Origin: Verrucomicrobiota bacterium
GTDB taxonomy: Bacteria > Verrucomicrobiota > Verrucomicrobiia > Opitutales > Seribacteraceae
Length of the DNA: 5,092 bases
Assembly (NCBI GenBank): GCA_014382645.1
Contig: JACNJI010000458.1
Location: forward strand, 1 to 5,092
Direction of reading: 5' to 3'
Below are positions 1 through 5,092 of this stretch, piece after piece (positions within the stretch are counted from its first letter, which is position 1; the number at the start of each line of letters is the position of its first letter). Made by a program: the position numbers and the translations under genes. The notes under the pieces were generated by a model. The model had not been told where the DNA came from. It made no database searches and saw only the letters and a program-made list of their open reading frames with translations.

Positions 1-2998
1 CACCCCATTCTCCCGGTCGCTTCAGCATCAATTCACAAATTTCAGCATGCAAAAACCCTTTGAATAGAGGTGAAAGCGCATTCTGACTCATAACGAGATC
101 GAGGAGGTCGAGAAGAGGACCGTCTACCGAGCGAGTATTTTTATCGAGCCTGCGCTCGAGCTGAAACTGAATAAAGTGAGACTCAGGAGTGAGCTGACCT
201 TGCTCCAGCATATGGCCTTTAACTCCACCATTGTATTCCAGAGATTCGAAAAGGCGACCTTGCGGGGTACCGTTCAGCAAGAAGTTTCCTTGCTGAATGA
301 TTTGAACCGAGGGATTCGGTATGGCTTGCCCCTGATCGTCGAATTTTTTCTCGATACGCTCCTCCTGCATTTGCCCAAAAGCCGTCAACATGGCGACAAG
401 AGTCTTGTTGGTGGTGTAACGCTTAAGCCCTCCGGCGTTACCACCGAGTGAAACCGGCTGACAGTCCACCAACTTGTAATTCCAAACATTACGAACGTTG
501 CCCTCGGCTATGGCAGCGGCAAGACGATCATATTCCGCTCGTGATTCTTCGGGGAAAAGGCCAATTTTCCCTTCCTTTATTTTCGCCCACAATTCATCAG
601 GGCCTTTGAATACGAGCTTTGTTTGCAACTGCCCCTTGTCGTTGTCGAAGAGAACTCGATGGGTGGTTACGTCGCGCACCAAGTTGAGCGTCGCCGGATC
701 GAACGCCTTGGTCTTAAGCAATTGGTCAAGTTTGCTGAAGTACTCCGGCAAGCCTGAAGCATTGCCGAATCCAGACTTTGCCGCTCCCGCTTCTCCCAAC
801 TGCTTGAGAACTTCGCCGTGAACTTGCATCAAATCACCAAGCCGCCGGGTCTGGGAAGAACTCAGCTTAAGTTGATCGGTTGTTCCTCGATTTAGAGCCG
901 TGACGGATTTCAACAATTCACCCATTCGGCCAAGTTGTTCCCGAGCATCGGGAACGTTCCCAACCTGTACAGCCCTTCCAATTTGATCGGCTTGATCCAA
1001 AAGTTCATCGACCTGCGATCCTTGATTGTTTTCAACTTCCTTGGAATAAGCTCGCCAAGTGCTGCGAAGCTTTCGCATGGCGTCCCGAACTCGCCCGTAA
1101 TTTGAAGAATCAACCGACTTGGAGCCTGAAAACTCCTTGGTCGCTACATCCAGCTTGTCCAGATAGTCTTCTTGAGCAAGGATACCATGATTCACCTTGG
1201 CAGAGGAACGAAATTCGCGAACTGCCTGCACGACCTGCTGGTCAAGCGATTGAATATCCTCTGCCAGCTTCCGGAAGCGGCTGAGTTCTCGACCCAAGCC
1301 ATCTTCATTTTCGGCAACAGCACGGCCAATGTCGAGTAGGACTTCCGACTTCACGAGTTGTTCCTGAAACCGATAGTAATCGACCTCTTGGAGTGGCAAA
1401 TCGTTTCCTTTTGCATCCTTTGGAGGAACTGGCGGATCAATAAACAATTGTTGAAATCTATCTGCATCCTTGGCTTCGAATTCGGGATCATCCGTAAGAT
1501 CGGCTAACACGTTTTCGCACATCTTTGTCACGACTGCCAATCGACGTTGCTTCAAGTCAGCGGGCTCGACGAAGGCTACCTTGAGGTTTTGAGTCGCAAG
1601 CAGAAATTTATCCTGCGACTTACCTCGGAAAACGCCCTTCTCGTGTGTGATGAGATTAATGGCACCCGAAAAGGCGTTGTCCGTAGCTTGCCTCAGGAGT
1701 ATCTTGACTTCGTCGTCCTCAAGGTAATCACCATAGTTGCCGGCATAGGCGGAAAGCTTTTCCCACTGGCGAACAGGGGAAGGAGTTTGCACGATAATGT
1801 CGGCAGCGCTTCGGGCATCCCAATAACCCTTCAACCACCACAACAGGGTAACGGAACCCGCGGCCACCAAAACAAAAGCAAATACAGAGAAAATCCATAA
1901 CCGTTTCGTCCGGCCCTGAAGACGTTTGATTCGATTTTTGACATGTCCCTCGGCCTTCTGAAGATCCATCAACACCTCGGTCGATACCGAATGGCCGATA
2001 TCCTGAAACTCTTGGCGAATGCGCCTCAGTTCATTCTGTTCCTCAAGGTAGTTTTCCAAGGTCTTCTTTCCTATAACCTCAGCCTGTTGCATTTCGGCCA
2101 CCCGGTTTTTGAAACGACCGACAAGGTTTTCCAACTCTCGTACAGCCCGTGCTTCATCGGCAAGTTCCTCGGCCCATTCCTTGTACTCATTGTAGACGTT
2201 TACATCATCGGGGTCGAGTTCGCCTTCGAGGTTATGTTCCTGAGCTAGCTCAAAAAATTCTCCGATCCAAGCAAGCGAACCCTTCCAGTCCTCCGATGAC
2301 TTGAAGCTCGCCAACTCCACGAGAATTTCCTCCATTCGCAACTTAGCCAAACGTCGGTTCACATTCTCGCGTACGGCTAGAGCGTTTTCCCACTTGTCGC
2401 CCTTGGGCATAACTACCCAATCGGTTTCATCCACCTCCATCATGAGATCAAGAAATTCCGGTTCACGTCCCGCTTGAATCAGCTCGTCGATCTCGTCCAT
2501 CTTCTTTTCGAGGATCTTAACGCTGAGCTGGCCGAAATGCCGACGAGCCGCAGCGTGGTCGGGGATCGCCTTCAGGATCATCTTGAGAATCTTGAAGGTT
2601 TTCTCTTCGTCACGACTTCGGGCGGCCGTTCTGTATTCGCGAAAGAGCGGACTATCTTCCGAAATTTCCTTATCGTACAGACCATTGAGCAGATCCACGT
2701 GATCCTCCGCCCAATTGGGTCCTAGGTATAGCGCCTTTTCCTCACAAAGTGACTTCCACTTTACCTCGTTGGCAAAGGACAACTTCTCCATCAACAAAAG
2801 AACGTCGGGGGGCTGTTCGGCTAGTTCGCGTGCCGCAAAATCCTTACCAGAACGAATAAGCGTGACGCAATGGTCGAGACGTTCGTCTATCTTGGTTCGA
2901 AACTTTTCATACTCCTTGGCCAGAGAGTGCAAAACGGGGTCGGTGGCACCTTCACGAAGGGCCTTTTCTATGCGGTCGATTAGTCTATCAATATTCAC
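1..2998 (-). CDS. Large single-pass membrane protein of unknown function (GeneB), 3' end outside the window
   Basis: I translated this frame codon by codon from a GTG at 2998-2996 to the left edge and found 999 sense codons and no stop, so the C-terminus is missing. I do not recognise the family. Residues 1-260 are helical and acidic. The stretch 134-158 resembles one degenerate TPR unit, with the pattern K-A-I-P-D-H-A-A-A-R between its helices. Residues 270-366 look like coiled coil and end in a basic stretch (355-366, many Lys/Arg). One hydrophobic helix spans 367-389. The basic side before it predicts N-terminus in the cytoplasm and C-terminus outside. The outer part has a proline-rich linker (520-527), helices (about 540-732), a Gly/Ala-rich linker (735-749), and a mixed beta region with Gly/Asn-rich turns (about 770-935). 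No signal peptide or enzymatic motif is seen. The first in-frame ATG is residue 70, and the helix before it argues for an upstream GTG start. Confidence 0.92.
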   Translation of the reverse strand, partial: MNIDRLIDRIEKALREGATDPVLHSLAKEYEKFRTKIDERLDHCVTLIRSGKDFAARELAEQPPDVLLLMEKLSFANEVKWKSLCEEKALYLGPNWAEDHVDLLNGLYDKEISEDSPLFREYRTAARSRDEEKTFKILKMILKAIPDHAAARRHFGQLSVKILEKKMDEIDELIQAGREPEFLDLMMEVDETDWVVMPKGDKWENALAVRENVNRRLAKLRMEEILVELASFKSSEDWKGSLAWIGEFFELAQEHNLEGELDPDDVNVYNEYKEWAEELADEARAVRELENLVGRFKNRVAEMQQAEVIGKKTLENYLEEQNELRRIRQEFQDIGHSVSTEVLMDLQKAEGHVKNRIKRLQGRTKRLWIFSVFAFVLVAAGSVTLLWWLKGYWDARSAADIIVQTPSPVRQWEKLSAYAGNYGDYLEDDEVKILLRQATDNAFSGAINLITHEKGVFRGKSQDKFLLATQNLKVAFVEPADLKQRRLAVVTKMCENVLADLTDDPEFEAKDADRFQQLFIDPPVPPKDAKGNDLPLQEVDYYRFQEQLVKSEVLLDIGRAVAENEDGLGRELSRFRKLAEDIQSLDQQVVQAVREFRSSAKVNHGILAQEDYLDKLDVATKEFSGSKSVDSSNYGRVRDAMRKLRSTWRAYSKEVENNQGSQVDELLDQADQIGRAVQVGNVPDAREQLGRMGELLKSVTALNRGTTDQLKLSSSQTRRLGDLMQVHGEVLKQLGEAGAAKSGFGNASGLPEYFSKLDQLLKTKAFDPATLNLVRDVTTHRVLFDNDKGQLQTKLVFKGPDELWAKIKEGKIGLFPEESRAEYDRLAAAIAEGNVRNVWNYKLVDCQPVSLGGNAGGLKRYTTNKTLVAMLTAFGQMQEERIEKKFDDQGQAIPNPSVQIIQQGNFLLNGTPQGRLFESLEYNGGVKGHMLEQGQLTPESHFIQFQLERRLDKNTRSVDGPLLDLLDLVMSQNALSPLFKGFLHAEICELMLKRPGEWG
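1832..1900 (-). other. Transmembrane helix of GeneB (residues 367-389)
   Basis: The segment begins L-W-I-F-S-V-F-A-F-V-L-V-A-A and ends G-S-V-T-L-L-W-W-L. It is 23 residues with no charge and has tryptophans near both ends, as is common at membrane interfaces. It is directly preceded by a Lys/Arg-rich stretch (R-I-K-R, then R-T-K-R) and followed by K-G-Y-W-D. By the positive-inside rule the N-terminal side is cytoplasmic. It is the only such helix I find in the 999 visible residues. Confidence 0.88.
1901..2191 (-). other. Predicted juxtamembrane coiled coil of GeneB (about residues 270-366)
   Basis: This stretch is dense in Glu, Lys, Arg, Gln and Leu, with hydrophobic residues spaced in a heptad-like way and almost no proline or glycine. 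It leads straight into the basic stretch and the membrane helix. This suggests an elongated helical stalk on the cytoplasmic side, which could serve for oligomerisation or partner binding. The limits are by eye; no coiled-coil score was computed. Confidence 0.55.
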
Positions 2999-3026
2999 GG
3001 CATTGGAGGAAGATAATCTATCAATA
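2984..3026 (-). repeat. Short direct repeat flanking the GeneB start
   Basis: On the minus strand TATTGATAGA occurs exactly at 3026-3017 and again at 2993-2984, offset by 33 bases, with similar bases following (TTATC and CTAATC). The offset is 11 codons, so both copies are in the GeneB frame and both read I-D-R-L. It could be a remnant of a small tandem duplication, a pair of protein-binding sites about three helical turns apart, or chance in AT-rich DNA. Confidence 0.6.
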
Positions 3027-3036
3027 ATGAATCAGT
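2999..3036 (-). other. 38-base gap between GeneA stop and GeneB GTG; no terminator seen
   Basis: The gap is AT-rich and contains no hairpin followed by a T-run and no convincing promoter pair. No purine-rich GGAG-type ribosome binding site precedes the GTG; the minus strand instead reads TTCCTCC there, which is the complement of one. A short ATG-CCG-TGA at 3003-2995 ends across the GTG. The tight spacing supports co-transcription of the two genes and possibly translational coupling, although the start mechanism is unclear. Confidence 0.6.
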
Positions 3037-5092
3037 TCAACGGAAAGTGACAAGGTCGGAAACGCGATCCCAGGTTGCGGGAAGGCGAGCCGCAGGCGGA
3101 TTAATCTTAAATAGCGCTAGAGCCCATTTTTCTGCGACTAAGCGTTCCCTTGCTTGCTGGATCTGGCTGCCACCGGCACGAAATGCGGCATCGCGGGCAG
3201 CCTTCAACTCGATAAATTTTGCATTCATACGCTTAAGCCATTGATCGTACTGAGACAGTTTTGCTCGTTCCTGACCAAACCGAGCTACTGAAGGAGCATC
3301 CGACATAAGCTTCAAGGCCTTCGAATATTCCTGCCAGACGAGCTTGTCGGATTGAGTGGATTCGGACGCATGCTCCAAGTATGCTTTATTCAACTTCATG
3401 AATTTTTGGCCAACTTCTTTTCCTTTCGGCTGCTCTCCCATACGCAAGATTTCTTTTTCAAGTTTTCCAAGCAATCCTTTGTCGGGTTCCGGGGAATCGA
3501 AGGAGTCCAAAACTTTCTGCAATTGTACGGCCAAGTTCGTATCCTTCATCCCGAAAGTTCTCTCAACGTGCATAAAGAAATTCACCAAGTGAAAAGCAAT
3601 GTCCACGTCATGATCGGCCCGTTCCGCATCATATCGAAAACCATCCATGTGAAGTTCCGCTTTTTCCTTTAGTGCGGAAGCTGCCGTTTGCCAAAATTGA
3701 CCAAGAGCTTGCTCGTTTGCATGAAAACTTTGGGGATCGCTCAAACCAATTAGCTTTTTCCGAAACGTTTTAGTTTGAGGATCATCCAATCCCAATGTTT
3801 GCTGAGCAAAATTGGTTGTTACACCAAGCAAGTATTCGCCATAAGAAGAACCTGCTGAATAATCGGTCGACTTCGCAGCATTACGACCGAACATACGCAG
3901 GTTGTCGTATACTTGGGGATTGGGCAAGGTCGCCGACATTTTTTCCATTTCCGCATCATACTGAGCTATTCCCGACCGAAAGGAAGCGTCAAGAGAGGCA
4001 AAATACTCGACGTTCATCATGATCTCGCTGATTGGTTGCGGCCCCTGTTTTGGTATGACGATCGCTTTAGGAAAACCCGGAACGTACCCCATCACAAAAG
4101 CATTTGTGGACGGCATGCTTGGGGAGAAAAACACATCCGAACGTGGAGTTCCGCCTGCACCTAAAGCAGGAGCCAATCCCAGGGAATGCGAAACATTCTT
4201 GCCTTTGGTCAAGACATGGAAATTTTGTCCATAAGGCCATGACGGGAGAAACCTCAACGCTGAGCGGGAAAGCTTCAACTGCTCGCCTCTGGCGACCGGC
4301 GGGTGACCGAGTTCCGGGGCGAAATGCTTATTTGAAACAAAATATAAATCCACACAATTGTCAGCCCCTTTGGGGATGCGAAGAACAAACCCACGCTTGG
4401 CGGCATTATTTGCCATATCTGCCGAAAAGTCGATTTCTACAGACACTCCCCTTTTGACCGTAAATTCCAACGAATAAAGAGAGCGACTGCCACCCACGGT
4501 CTTCAAACTAAAGCGCGCCTGACTGTCCGGATCGACCCGATCGGGTGTGGCTTCAACGGCAAAAGCCTCAAAAGCATCCGCTGCTTCCGCAAGATTGTAA
4601 AAGGATTGAGGTCCGTGGAAATCCGTCTGCCAAACACGAGCTTGCTCGACGCCCACAAAGGCTCTCATGAGAGCGTCAAAAAGGCTCGAAAACTCTGGTT
4701 GCTCGTATCGGATCGATCCGCTACTCGGAAGATCAAGCTGCCAACGTACGGGTTTACCCGGCAAGGTTTTGCCCGGCAACCACAAGACGTAAGCGGATTC
4801 CGGCGTTCGAACCAAGGGACCCGAAGGATCGAGTCCCACTGGAACAACAGAGACAGGAGCGGCAGGAAGGGTGAAATCCAGAGCAGTGATTATGTTTCCG
4901 TCTACACGCGCATTAAGCTTCAAGTCCTTCCCTCCCGCTGCTAAAAAGGCAACCAAGTCAAGAATGCGTTTTTCTTCGTCGACACGAAAAGTGTAAGGCA
5001 GTGAACGGACGCCACCTACATTGATTTCAACGATTCCCTGGGCGGGCAAAATGCGTGCGGCGTCCGGGGCATTCAGTACTACGACCCTCGAT
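3037..5092 (-). CDS. Large hypothetical protein (GeneA), 5' end outside the window
   Basis: I do not recognise this protein. The frame is open from the right edge to a TGA at 3039-3037, giving 684 visible residues. A TTG at 5049 could be taken as a start, but the frame continues upstream without a stop for 14 more codons (reading S-R-V-V-V-L-N-A-P-D-A-A-R-I), so the true start probably lies beyond the window. Counting from the edge, residues 1 to about 350 look beta-rich, with alternating hydrophobic strands, Gly/Pro turns and a short tandem LPGKT-LPGKP near 105-114. From about 355 (a Met-Met pair at 358-359) to the end the sequence is helical, rich in Ala, Lys, Glu and Gln, and ends in a basic tail. 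There is one visible cysteine. No transmembrane segment, nucleotide-binding loop or catalytic signature is apparent. It lies 38 bases upstream of GeneB on the same strand, so the two are probably co-transcribed. That it is coding is nearly certain; its function is unknown. Confidence 0.93.
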   Translation of the reverse strand, partial: SRVVVLNAPDAARILPAQGIVEINVGGVRSLPYTFRVDEEKRILDLVAFLAAGGKDLKLNARVDGNIITALDFTLPAAPVSVVPVGLDPSGPLVRTPESAYVLWLPGKTLPGKPVRWQLDLPSSGSIRYEQPEFSSLFDALMRAFVGVEQARVWQTDFHGPQSFYNLAEAADAFEAFAVEATPDRVDPDSQARFSLKTVGGSRSLYSLEFTVKRGVSVEIDFSADMANNAAKRGFVLRIPKGADNCVDLYFVSNKHFAPELGHPPVARGEQLKLSRSALRFLPSWPYGQNFHVLTKGKNVSHSLGLAPALGAGGTPRSDVFFSPSMPSTNAFVMGYVPGFPKAIVIPKQGPQPISEIMMNVEYFASLDASFRSGIAQYDAEMEKMSATLPNPQVYDNLRMFGRNAAKSTDYSAGSSYGEYLLGVTTNFAQQTLGLDDPQTKTFRKKLIGLSDPQSFHANEQALGQFWQTAASALKEKAELHMDGFRYDAERADHDVDIAFHLVNFFMHVERTFGMKDTNLAVQLQKVLDSFDSPEPDKGLLGKLEKEILRMGEQPKGKEVGQKFMKLNKAYLEHASESTQSDKLVWQEYSKALKLMSDAPSVARFGQERAKLSQYDQWLKRMNAKFIELKAARDAAFRAGGSQIQQARERLVAEKWALALFKINPPAARLPATWDRVSDLVTFR

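Noticed and set aside
910..1113. Minus-strand 67-codon frame
   Set aside because: It lies inside GeneB in another frame, and its sequence has no recognisable character.
1267..1278. Perfect 12-base palindrome GCTTCCGGAAGC
   Set aside because: It is inside GeneB coding sequence with no second copy noticed, no T-run and no gene start nearby; chance is the simplest reading.
2999..3036. Terminator or promoter between the two genes
   Set aside because: No stem-loop with T-run and no spaced -35/-10 pair could be supported in 38 bases.
176..5049. Plus-strand open frames of about 60-117 codons throughout the window
   Set aside because: They all lie opposite two long minus frames that are unbroken for 684 and 999 codons, and none shows a recognisable domain. 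They are shadows.
1..5092. Type VI secretion TssM/IcmF as an identity for either protein
   Set aside because: The size and the large outer domain of GeneB recall TssM, but I see no N-terminal membrane helix pair and no Walker motif, and GeneA has its beta-rich part before, not after, its helical part. The resemblance is only general.

Overview
The window holds two large genes in tandem on the minus strand, and both run off the ends. Reading leftwards, the first gene (GeneA, 3037 to the right edge) shows 684 codons and a stop but not its true start. A 38-base gap follows. The second gene (GeneB, 2998 to the left edge) shows a probable GTG start and 999 open codons with no stop. Together they fill almost the whole window. 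I see no RNA gene, mobile element, CRISPR array or terminator, and I read the plus-strand frames as shadows.

GeneA has no membrane segment in the visible part. It looks like a beta-rich N-terminal half (visible residues 1 to about 350) followed by a helical C-terminal half (about 355 to 684). GeneB is a single-pass membrane protein. It has about 366 residues of helical, partly coiled-coil cytoplasmic sequence, then a very basic stretch, one clear transmembrane helix (367 to 389), and at least 610 residues that should lie outside the inner membrane. I do not recognise either protein as a member of a named family, and I assign no function.

The close spacing, shared strand and lack of any promoter or terminator signal in the gap suggest an operon. 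Its products may work together at the cell envelope, which is inference from layout and topology only. The organism is a bacterium: the frames are long and uninterrupted, the spacing is tight, and the base composition is moderate. The weak or absent Shine-Dalgarno sequence before GeneB and the large unrecognised proteins would suit a Planctomycetes/Verrucomicrobia-type genome, but nothing here proves it.

The oddest detail is at the GeneB start. An exact 10-base repeat occurs at a 33-base (11-codon) interval on either side of the GTG, so the same frame reads I-D-R-L before and after the proposed start codon.
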